Source: Bacteroidales bacterium (lineage in GTDB: Bacteria; Bacteroidota; Bacteroidia; Bacteroidales; NBLH01). Taken from it: DNA of 6,319 nucleotides. The notes under the pieces are model-generated. The model worked only from the letters and a program-made list of their open reading frames with translations. It did no database searches and had not been told where the DNA came from. The stretch covers positions 1-6,319 of the forward strand of contig JAOZNO010000232.1 in assembly GCA_029933755.1 (NCBI GenBank), in the 5' to 3' direction. The position numbers and the translations under genes are program-made. Below, one piece after another: positions 1 through 5,188 of the stretch; positions within the stretch are counted from its first letter, which is position 1; every line of letters begins with the position of its first letter.

Positions 1-11
1 GAATAGCTATT

Positions 12-53
12 ACGCAGAGTTTCACAAAGAATACGCAAAGATACACAAAGAAC
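12..53. repeat. Short tandem repeat of CGCAAAG/CACAAAG units
   Basis: Two adjacent 21-nt units, 12-32 and 33-53, match at 17 of 21 positions. Each unit is built from two roughly 10-nt half-units of the form ACGCAAAG.. followed by .CACAAAGA, so the core 'CAAAG' or 'CAGAG' recurs about every 10 nt, close to one helical turn. No open reading frame explains it. From memory, similar 'ACGCAGAG/CACAAAG' strings occur between genes in many Bacteroidota genomes, often at gene ends; that is recollection and was not searched here. The array may continue to the left of the window. It abuts a hairpin at 49-77. Confidence 0.6.
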
Positions 54-77
54 GTCCTGTATAAAAACGGATGTTTT
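49..77 (+). terminator. Hairpin beside the tandem repeat, possible terminator
   Basis: Read on the plus strand, 49-57 (AGAACGTCC) can pair with 69-77 (GGATGTTTT). This gives nine base pairs, two of them G·U, around an 11-nt loop. The T-run sits in the 3' arm instead of after it, so termination activity is uncertain. If it works, it would end a rightward transcript coming from outside the window. It could equally be part of the repeat element that it touches. Confidence 0.25.
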
Positions 78-192
78 AAAAGTTTAGTTATCAGGAATAT
101 ATAGTGGCGTACATGTCTGTAAATCATTAAACACTAAAGACATAAACATACATGCGAAACAACAGTAAACTAGGAATCAGAAAAAAGAATTG

Positions 193-2061
193 CTATTTTA
201 CCTTAATCAACTTATAGCTTTTATCAATTTTGATTATCCCAAACCAGTTGTTTTCAAACCCACTTGATGGTGATAGTCTCTGAAAGTTAAATGAGTACAT
301 TAAACCACTTTTTTTCATGCTCATATCAGCAGGTAAACAAAACTGAAAGTGTTTACCATATTTTTTCATCACATTTAAGAAATAGTACGAAATGTCGTAT
401 CCCAGGTAGCTGTATAAGCCAGGCTCTTCATTAAATGCATTTGTGTATTGGTAAAGAAAGTTTTTAATCGTTTTGTTGTCGTAATCAATGTATGATGTTG
501 TACCGTAATGGCAATTTAAATTAGCAAGGTATTCAATTTGAATATTACGGAAACTCTCCCAGGATTTCATTCCGTATATGGTAATCTTGTAACGATTTTT
601 ATTGAAATTAAGTCGTGTTACAATATCCGTAATAAATGCTTCATCATTTGAAGGTATAAGTACAATATTATCTAAGCCAATAGATAATGCATCTAAAACA
701 CCATCTATTTTGCTTATTTTGTAGTTAACTTGTTTAAAAACAATTTCGTTTATATTTTCATAAGAGGCAAATGTCTTTACCAGGTGACTTTTAAATAGTT
801 CAATTGATTTTTCTTCCTGTTTTGTACCATTGTGAATAACAATTATACTACGATCATAAGAGTTTGCCAGATATTTTGAAATATTGGCAATTTTTGTACC
901 CTGCGAAGGGTTTGTCATAAAAATAAAAGGGTTTGTTTTCACCAAACTACTTGAACTTTGTGGTACAGGTGAAACAATATTTATTTTGTGTTGTTGCGCA
1001 AAGCTTGCAGCTAATTTGAAATTTTCACTATAAACCGGGCCAATTATTAAATCAACAGTTTCTAATTCTGATTTATTCAAAATATCCTGCACCTTACTTA
1101 AGCTTCTTTGCGTATCATAAACAAATAACTCAATAGAAACGCCTGATTTTTTTAATCGATCGATAGCTATAAGAAAACCCTGGTAAAACTCAAAAAACTT
1201 TTCTGTATTTTTATAGTATTTACTGCTTGTTGTAGATGACGAATTGTTTTCATTAATGAAAAGTGGCAACATTAGTGCTACTTTAAATTTAATAAAACGA
1301 TTGTAATGGAATTCATTACAAGGTATTGTTCCTGCTTCTTCAAAATACAAAGGGTCATAATCATAATACTGAACTTCCTCAGAATTATTGTGGTCAATTA
1401 TAAGTGTTTCCGAAATGCTATAATTATGTTTCGGTATCTTAAGTGTTTGCCCTATTTTTAAACCTCCCTGTGATGTTTCAGGGTTTAGTCTGTTAATGGT
1501 TGTTATATTCACCCTGTATCTTTGAGCTAATGAAAACAGCGTTTCACCAGGTTTTACTTCATGAAAATAATAATCACTTTCTGTTTGATTTGATCCATTG
1601 CTAACTTTAGGTATTTTTAAAACTTCGCCAAGTTTAATAAGTCCACCTTTTACCTGCGGGTTGTTTGCTAAAATATCTTCTTCAGAAACATGATATTTAT
1701 TTTTAATGAAATAGAGGGTCTGCTTAGCCTGAACCGTATGATAAATAAAATCATTGTCGTTACCTTCTTTTACTTTCGTAATATCTTCAGCTACAGGTAT
1801 TTTTAATTCCATCCCACTTTTTAAGCGACCAGATAACAATGCTGAGTTTTCAGAAATAATTTCCTGAATGGAAACTTGATAAGCATTGCTGAGTGAATAT
1901 AGAGTTTGACCTCTTTTTACCTTATGGAGATAATATTTTTTTCCAAGAATAAATACTTGTTTGTCAGATTTTTTAATGCTTCCATTGTTCTGTGCGTAAT
2001 TTATCGTTGTTGTTTGTGCAATTAACAGAATTGTAAAAAGTAATTTGATAACAGTCTTCAT
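193..2061 (-). CDS. Exported triple-LysM protein with type-1 periplasmic-binding (leucine/amide receptor-like) domain
   Basis: The 622-residue product is predicted to be secreted and held at the cell wall. A signal peptide covers about residues 1-23 (KLLFTILLIAQTTT core, then NYA-Q). Three LysM peptidoglycan-binding domains follow at about 43-89, 107-151 and 164-210. Each runs from a 'V(K/Q)xxxTL' start through 'N..' to a closing 'G..LKIP'. After a linker, residues about 257-622 resemble a type-1 periplasmic-binding fold: 'KVALMLPLF' opens it, 'FYQGFLIAIDRLKKSGVSIEL' follows, then 'VDLIIGPVYSE' and 'INIVSPVPQSSSSL', and 'YSYLGYDISYYFL' lies near the end. This architecture is common in Bacteroidota and is usually named LysM domain or amino-acid ABC transporter substrate-binding protein, but the ligand is unknown. 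No permease or ATPase gene is nearby, so a transport role is not supported here; a wall-bound sensor or structural role is equally possible. The start is the ATG just ahead of the signal peptide. The gene diverges from the crp-like gene. Confidence 0.9.
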   Translation of the reverse strand: MKTVIKLLFTILLIAQTTTINYAQNNGSIKKSDKQVFILGKKYYLHKVKRGQTLYSLSNAYQVSIQEIISENSALLSGRLKSGMELKIPVAEDITKVKEGNDNDFIYHTVQAKQTLYFIKNKYHVSEEDILANNPQVKGGLIKLGEVLKIPKVSNGSNQTESDYYFHEVKPGETLFSLAQRYRVNITTINRLNPETSQGGLKIGQTLKIPKHNYSISETLIIDHNNSEEVQYYDYDPLYFEEAGTIPCNEFHYNRFIKFKVALMLPLFINENNSSSTTSSKYYKNTEKFFEFYQGFLIAIDRLKKSGVSIELFVYDTQRSLSKVQDILNKSELETVDLIIGPVYSENFKLAASFAQQHKINIVSPVPQSSSSLVKTNPFIFMTNPSQGTKIANISKYLANSYDRSIIVIHNGTKQEEKSIELFKSHLVKTFASYENINEIVFKQVNYKISKIDGVLDALSIGLDNIVLIPSNDEAFITDIVTRLNFNKNRYKITIYGMKSWESFRNIQIEYLANLNCHYGTTSYIDYDNKTIKNFLYQYTNAFNEEPGLYSYLGYDISYYFLNVMKKYGKHFQFCLPADMSMKKSGLMYSFNFQRLSPSSGFENNWFGIIKIDKSYKLIKVK

Positions 2062-2247
2062 GTGTCTATATTTATTGTTTTTTATTGTTCGCAGTATATC
2101 GTATGGCTAAAGTGCTTTTACTATTTTTTTTCTGTAAAGATAGTGATTAAAAAGGCTCTATTCCATTAATTTTATTATTGGTCTATTTGAGTCAACTATA
2201 TAAAATTATGAATGAATGAGTTGTTCGCTTTTTACCATATAAAAAAA

Positions 2248-2278
2248 CAAAATTAACAAAGTGATGTAGCAAAACAAA
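2248..2278 (-). promoter_or_regulatory. Candidate promoter for the LysM/binding-protein gene
   Basis: On the minus strand, TTTG (complement of 2275-2278) lies 19 nt upstream of TAATTTTG (complement of 2248-2255). This matches the Bacteroidota promoter form TTTG-N19/20-TAnnTTTG. Transcription would begin near 2241, leaving an untranslated leader of about 180 nt before the start codon. The surroundings are A-rich, so a chance match is possible. A second, poorer -7-like match (TATCTTTA, complement of 2135-2142) lies closer to the gene. Confidence 0.42.
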
Positions 2279-2288
2279 AAAAAATAAT

Positions 2289-2301
2289 TAGCTTTGAAGC
2301 T
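2289..2301 (+). promoter_or_regulatory. Candidate -7 element and palindrome upstream of the crp-like gene
   Basis: TAGCTTTG at 2289-2296 fits the Bacteroidota -7 consensus TAnnTTTG and lies about 50 nt upstream of the crp-like start codon. The expected -33 TTG is not clear (TGT near 2265-2267 at best). The -7 box overlaps a small perfect inverted repeat, AGCTT-TG-AAGCT (2290-2301), which could be an operator, for example for autoregulation. Five-base arms are short enough to arise by chance. Confidence 0.35.
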
Positions 2302-2345
2302 GTTAATGAGAAAAAATATTTTTTGATAGTTTTAATGTTAATAAT

Positions 2346-2921
2346 ATGTATCCTGATTTAGATAAACTATTTCGTAAATTTGGTAAGCTTACCAATGATG
2401 AAATAAATGATATTCATAAACGAGTACAACCTCTAAAATTAAAAAGAAACCAGTATTTTGTTGAAGAAGGTAAAATTGCTAACCATATGGCATTTATAGC
2501 TAAGGGATACTTAAGGATTTATTTTAATCATGAGGGTGAAGAGAGCACTAGGGATATTCCATCTGTAAACTCTTTTACTACAGCTTTTGCAAGTTTTATT
2601 ACGAGAAAACCTTCTTTTGAAGTAGTTAGAGCCATAACAGATTGTGAATTATTCTTAATCCATCGAAACGATTTGAATGAATTGTATCAAAAATCTGCTG
2701 TGTTACAACAAATTGGCCGACGAATTATGGAGGAAATGTTTGTGCGAATGCAAAAAAGAATGTACTCACTACTTACACAAAATGCAGAAGACAGATACCG
2801 AACTCTTTTAAAAGAAAAACCTGATTTTATTCAAAATATCCCTTTGCAATATATAGCTTCTTATTTAGGAATAACCTCACAGTCTTTAAGTCGTTTACGA
2901 AGGAATATTTTTATTAACTGA
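2346..2921 (+). CDS. Crp/Fnr-family transcriptional regulator
   Basis: The 191-residue product is a cytoplasmic DNA-binding regulator of the short form (about 190 residues) common in Bacteroidota. Residues about 20-115 form the cyclic-nucleotide-binding-like beta-barrel, with 'LKLKRNQYFVEEGKIANHMAFIAKGYLRIYF' as its typical first half. A long dimerisation helix follows at about 117-145 (QQIGRRIMEEMFVRMQKRMYSLL), then a C-terminal helix-turn-helix at about 165-186 with 'YIASYLGITSQSLSRLRR'. The segment where E. coli CRP carries its cAMP-binding Gly-Glu and Arg-Ser residues reads 'SFTTAFASFITRKPSFEVVRA' and lacks that signature, and no cysteine cluster suggests an Fe-S form. The effector is therefore unknown. 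An in-frame TGA at 2307-2309 makes the ATG at 2346 the first possible start; no strong ribosome-binding site precedes it. Targets cannot be read from sequence, although the divergent neighbour is a reasonable candidate. Confidence 0.9.
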   Translation: MYPDLDKLFRKFGKLTNDEINDIHKRVQPLKLKRNQYFVEEGKIANHMAFIAKGYLRIYFNHEGEESTRDIPSVNSFTTAFASFITRKPSFEVVRAITDCELFLIHRNDLNELYQKSAVLQQIGRRIMEEMFVRMQKRMYSLLTQNAEDRYRTLLKEKPDFIQNIPLQYIASYLGITSQSLSRLRRNIFIN

Positions 2922-2927
2922 GCACAT

Positions 2928-2948
2928 TTTTAGAGGTTTAATCTAAAA
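2928..2948 (+). terminator. AT-rich hairpin after the crp-like gene
   Basis: Perfect 7-bp arms, TTTTAGA (2928-2934) and TCTAAAA (2942-2948), flank a 7-nt loop beginning 6 nt after the stop codon. The stem is AT-rich and no T-run follows, so this is at best a weak intrinsic terminator. The 3' part can also pair with TTAGATT at 2981-2987. Confidence 0.3.
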
Positions 2949-3081
2949 CTTAAAGGGTGTTTTATTGCAAAGCTATTCGATTAGATTTTTAGGTAGTGTG
3001 AATTATAGGCCAGCTTTATTAATTGTTTTGTAGTCTTTTCGAATTTTTTGTAAATAAAGTTGACATAAGAGCGTTAATTTC

Positions 3082-3113
3082 TTTGCAAATTTACCATATT
3101 ATCAATAATTTTG
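3082..3113 (+). promoter_or_regulatory. Bacteroidota-type promoter of the YfiR-family gene
   Basis: TTTG at 3082-3085 is followed after exactly 20 nt by TAATTTTG at 3106-3113. This is a full match to the TTTG / TAnnTTTG promoter form known for the Bacteroidota primary sigma factor. Transcription should begin close to 3120, giving a leader of about 98 nt before the YfiR-family start codon. It is the clearest promoter in the window. Confidence 0.65.
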
Positions 3114-3178
3114 TGTAGTAGCGATATTAAAAGAAAAACAATTTCGTTATTTTGTAAATACCTTACTGCCGAGGAAAA

Positions 3179-3211
3179 ATGGGTAATGAGATTGTAGAAA
3201 TAATAAAATAA
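3179..3211 (+). CDS. Possible 10-codon leader ORF before the YfiR-family gene
   Basis: Within the predicted leader, a GAGG box (3171-3174) stands 4 nt before ATG at 3179. The ORF would encode MGNEIVEIIK and stop at TAA 3209-3211, six nt ahead of the YfiR-family start codon. It has a better Shine-Dalgarno-like sequence than any full-length gene here. It could be a translated leader that couples to the next gene, or an accident. The peptide resembles nothing I recognise, and Bacteroidota rely little on Shine-Dalgarno pairing, so confidence is low. Confidence 0.2.
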   Translation: MGNEIVEIIK

Positions 3212-3217
3212 AAAACA

Positions 3218-3721
3218 ATGAGAAAAATAGCTCTAGTAATGTTATTGTTTGTAGTACTAACAAGTCATTTTAATGCGATTGGACAGGATGCAAAGTTCCA
3301 GGCACTTATTATGTATAATTTTACTAAATTACTGGATTGGCCTGATAAATCTGGTGATTTTGTAATTAATGTTATTGATAATGTTGAGCTGGCTAAGGAA
3401 TTAGCAGATTTTACTGCAACACGAAAGGCGGGCGGTATACAAAATATTGTTGTAAATGAAATATTGACAAATGAACTTACAAAATGTCAGATGGTTTTTG
3501 TAGGGGCATCTGAAAGTGATAAACTTGATGAAATAATTAAAAAAACAGAAGGCAATAATACCTTACTTATTACTGAGAAAAATGGATTGACAGAAGAAGG
3601 AGCTGGTATCTCATTTGTAAAAAAGAATGGAGCCTGGAAATTTGAATTTAATGAGTTAAATATAAAAAAACAAGACTTGAAAGTGAGTTCTGATTTCAAA
3701 GAGCTTGGTATAGCTAAGTGA
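3218..3721 (+). CDS. YfiR family protein (DUF4154), exported
   Basis: The 167-residue product is predicted to be periplasmic. A signal peptide covers about residues 1-22 (MRKIALVMLLFVVLTSHFNA), with cleavage near AIG-QDA. The mature part opens with 'FQALIMYNFTKLLDWP' (27-42), the hallmark start of the YfiR/DUF4154 family. The C-terminal signature is also present: 'GAGISFVKKNGAWKFEFNELNIKKQDLKVSSDFKELG' (128-164). In Pseudomonas, YfiR is a periplasmic repressor of the membrane diguanylate cyclase YfiN and acts with YfiB. Neither partner gene is in this window, so that role cannot be transferred. The protein has only one cysteine (C90), so it cannot form the intramolecular disulfides reported for Pseudomonas YfiR. 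The gene appears monocistronic, with a strong promoter at 3082-3113 and a likely terminator at 3808-3834. The start at 3218 is chosen because the signal peptide begins there; it follows an A-rich leader. Confidence 0.88.
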   Translation: MRKIALVMLLFVVLTSHFNAIGQDAKFQALIMYNFTKLLDWPDKSGDFVINVIDNVELAKELADFTATRKAGGIQNIVVNEILTNELTKCQMVFVGASESDKLDEIIKKTEGNNTLLITEKNGLTEEGAGISFVKKNGAWKFEFNELNIKKQDLKVSSDFKELGIAK

Positions 3722-3770
3722 TAGCAGATGTGTAAAAATGAATTTAATAAAATAAAAGAATAAGATAATA

Positions 3771-3795
3771 TAGGGGGACAATACTTGTCTTCTTA
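3771..3795 (+). other. RNA hairpin downstream of the YfiR-family gene
   Basis: About 50 nt after the stop codon, GACAA (3777-3781) and TTGTC (3785-3789) form a perfect stem around a 3-nt loop. As RNA on the plus strand, the stem extends through the G-run 3773-3776 against TTCT (3790-3793) and on to 3771/3795, for 11 pairs including three G·U. On the minus strand these wobbles would become A·C mismatches, so the structure favours the plus-strand transcript. No T-run follows. It may protect the 3' end of the mRNA. Confidence 0.4.
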
Positions 3796-3807
3796 ATTAG
3801 TGCGTGT

Positions 3808-3834
3808 CTATAATGTCTGACATTTTAGTTTTTT
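3808..3834 (+). terminator. Intrinsic terminator of the YfiR-family gene
   Basis: A stem made of CTA/TAG (outer) and AATGT/ACATT (inner), separated by one T·T mismatch and closed by loop CTG, is followed directly by six T residues (3829-3834). The core AATGTC-T-GACATT is a perfect inverted repeat. The orientation and trailing T-run fit termination of rightward transcription from the YfiR-family gene, 87 nt after its stop codon. Confidence 0.55.
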
Positions 3835-3862
3835 AGTATGTAAAACTTATTTTAAGACTGGT

Positions 3863-3942
3863 AGAAGTTGGCAGTAAGCAGTCTACAGTACGCTGTAGTT
3901 TTGCAAGGTCTGCCTACTGAGAACTGCAGGCTGTTCTTGTTC
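3863..3942. repeat. Heptamer-periodic inverted repeat (nnCAGTn / nACTGnn)
   Basis: The left arm is five 7-nt units (3863-3897): AGAAGTT, GGCAGTA, AGCAGTC, TACAGTA, CGCTGTA. The right arm, from 3908, holds the complementary kind: GTCTGCC, TACTGAG, AACTGCA, GGCTGTT, CTTGTTC. Positions 3864-3884 pair with 3907-3927 at 15 of 21 positions around a 22-nt loop. A nested perfect 6-bp hairpin, CTACAG-TACG-CTGTAG, lies at 3883-3898. From memory, such 'GGCAGTT'-type heptamer arrays with opposite-facing arms are scattered between genes in Bacteroidota genomes; this was not searched here. The stretch is visibly richer in G+C than its surroundings and contains no plausible ORF. It sits between the convergent YfiR-family and DUF2804 genes. 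Confidence 0.6.
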
Positions 3943-3968
3943 CAGAATCGTAAAAAACATAAAAAAGC

Positions 3969-4000
3969 AAAAAAAACTTGACTTTATGAAGAGGTTCTAA
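3969..4000 (-). terminator. Weak terminator-like signal after the DUF2804 gene
   Basis: On the minus strand, TTAGAA (complement of 3995-4000) can pair with TTC-A-TAA (complement of 3984-3990), with one bulged base and a 4-nt loop. Seven nt later comes a run of eight T (complement of 3969-3976), and further T-runs extend to 3951. The stem is weak and its spacing from the T-run is long, so this is only a candidate leftward terminator. Confidence 0.3.
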
Positions 4001-4005
4001 TCAGC

Positions 4006-5058
4006 TTAAGCTCTAATAATCTTTTTTTCACCCATTCCAAAAAAACCATCTAGTTTGACTTTTTTCCCGGGTGCATATTTTATAAATCCTTTAAAGTATC
4101 CAAATGGCCCTGAATAGTCTGATTTTAGAGCAACAATATTGAATTTAATTTTATTGTGTACTTCAGGAAAAAACGATAGCTCAACCATATTGTATTGATC
4201 TCTAATTAGCCATTCATTGTCTGTTCCATTTGGTCTGATAAATTTAACAGGAGGTAATAAGTACAATTTGTTACCTTTCCATAAACCATTTTCATTGAAT
4301 TTTTCAGGGTTTATTGATTGATTATTAGTTAAATTGAACCCAATTAACTCTCCTTTCTCAATAGATGCACCTGTAACCCAATCATATTTCATATTATAGG
4401 GGTAATATCCTTTGTGGTCATCCATAATAGAAAACGAATTTTCAGATTTGAAATAAACTTTCGCTTTTCCATGCTCTAATTTCCCGTTAACTGGTGCAAG
4501 GTTTTTAAATGAGTACATTCCCCTGTTTTTACCAAAAGGAATGCTCACTACTATTGCCTTACTTAACTTGTTCTGTACTTTTATTTCAAAATTAGCTTTA
4601 ATTGGTGGCAGTTTTCCTGTTTTTTTTATATCAACCTTTATTGAAACTAAATTATTTACTAAATTATTGAAAATTTCAATTTTAAAATTCTTATTCGAAA
4701 ATTTTGACTCACTGTTCAGTAAATTATTTGCAATTTTTGTTTTCCAAAACGGTGCCCGTTGTTCATATTTAAACAATTGCTTGTTTATTTTATCGTAAAG
4801 AATAAACTGATTGATTGAAATAAGTTTAGCATTATATACCGCAATCAATATGAAAAAATCTTTGTTCCCCAGCTGAAAAGCCTGCCATTCTTTTAAACGT
4901 AAATATTTAAAAGCTTTAGGAGTTGGTATACCAAATGGTCTGTTTGCATCCAGATAATTTATATTGCTGATGCTGTCCGGAAAACAACCGAAGTTTATTT
5001 GTCCGGCAGTAACTAAGTCCAGAGGGTTTGATAAAATTTCCCGGAAATATTCTTTCAT
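4006..5058 (-). CDS. DUF2804 domain-containing protein
   Basis: The 350-residue product matches my recollection of the DUF2804 family over its whole length. The N-terminal half has 'RPFGIPTPKAFKYLRLKEWQAFQLGNKDFFILIAVYNAKLIS' (40-81), where a typical family member carries its W-x-x-x strand region. The C-terminal half has the strongest signatures: 'DDHKGYYPYNMKYDWVTG' (213-230), a 'GFNLTNNQ' strand, 'GLWKGNKLYLLPPVKFIRP' (258-276), 'ELSFFPE' (293-299), 'PFGYFKGFI' (318-326) and the closing 'LDGFFGMGEKK' (336-346). The sequence is rich in beta-strand patterns, consistent with a beta-barrel or lipocalin-like fold, which is my inference. No signal peptide or membrane segment is visible, so it is probably cytoplasmic. 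The biochemical function of the family is unknown to me. An in-frame TAG two codons upstream fixes ATG 5056-5058 as the earliest start. It lies 130 bp downstream of the kinase gene with no clear promoter in between. Confidence 0.8.
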   Translation of the reverse strand: MKEYFREILSNPLDLVTAGQINFGCFPDSISNINYLDANRPFGIPTPKAFKYLRLKEWQAFQLGNKDFFILIAVYNAKLISINQFILYDKINKQLFKYEQRAPFWKTKIANNLLNSESKFSNKNFKIEIFNNLVNNLVSIKVDIKKTGKLPPIKANFEIKVQNKLSKAIVVSIPFGKNRGMYSFKNLAPVNGKLEHGKAKVYFKSENSFSIMDDHKGYYPYNMKYDWVTGASIEKGELIGFNLTNNQSINPEKFNENGLWKGNKLYLLPPVKFIRPNGTDNEWLIRDQYNMVELSFFPEVHNKIKFNIVALKSDYSGPFGYFKGFIKYAPGKKVKLDGFFGMGEKKIIRA

Positions 5059-5188
5059 GAGCTAAATTTGTTTTAGTACCTTAATTTAATATTGTTGTAT
5101 TTACTTCAACAGTGCTCAGTATAAGTTTTGGCAGAATTTGAATTAAATAACATGTAAATCTTGTCAAAACTTTTCCAGCTTGTCTGGT
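5059..5188. other. Gap between kinase and DUF2804 genes without a clear promoter
   Basis: On the minus strand I find no TAnnTTTG element with a suitably spaced TTTG. Apart from the small hairpin next to the kinase stop codon, this AT-rich spacer shows nothing recognisable. The lack of a promoter is weak evidence that the DUF2804 gene is read from a promoter upstream of, or inside, the kinase gene. Confidence 0.3.
5175..5187 (-). terminator. Small hairpin just after the kinase stop codon
   Basis: On the minus strand, CCAG-ACAAG-CTGG forms a 4-bp stem with a 5-nt loop one nt after the kinase stop codon, followed by AAAAGTTTTG. The stem is short and the T-run only four long, so termination would be partial at best. 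Some read-through into the DUF2804 gene is plausible. Confidence 0.22.

Noticed and set aside
2..11. Perfect palindrome AATAGCTATT at the left edge
   Set aside because: It is short and AT-rich with no loop, and the flanking sequence is cut off, so it carries no interpretable signal.
3060..3088. TTGACA at 3060-3065 as an E. coli-type -35 box
   Set aside because: No TATAAT-like box lies at the right distance, and the Bacteroidota primary sigma factor does not use this form. The TTTG-N20-TAATTTTG match next to it is better.
3487..3699. 70-codon open frame on the minus strand
   Set aside because: It lies wholly antisense within the YfiR-family gene, whose domain signatures and signal peptide are clear. 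Its peptide is a low-complexity run of F, S and P with no recognisable motif.
3863..3942. The heptamer repeat as a CRISPR array or insertion-sequence end
   Set aside because: Units are only 7 nt with no spacers, there are no cas or transposase genes nearby, and no target-site duplication is visible.
4003..4012. Perfect palindrome AGCTTAAGCT overlapping the DUF2804 stop codon
   Set aside because: With no spacer it cannot form a useful RNA stem, and a 10-bp palindrome is expected now and then by chance in several kb.
4541..4798. 85-codon open frame on the plus strand
   Set aside because: It is antisense to the DUF2804 gene. The hydrophobic, Leu/Phe-rich peptide is what reverse reading of Lys/Asn-rich coding sequence produces.
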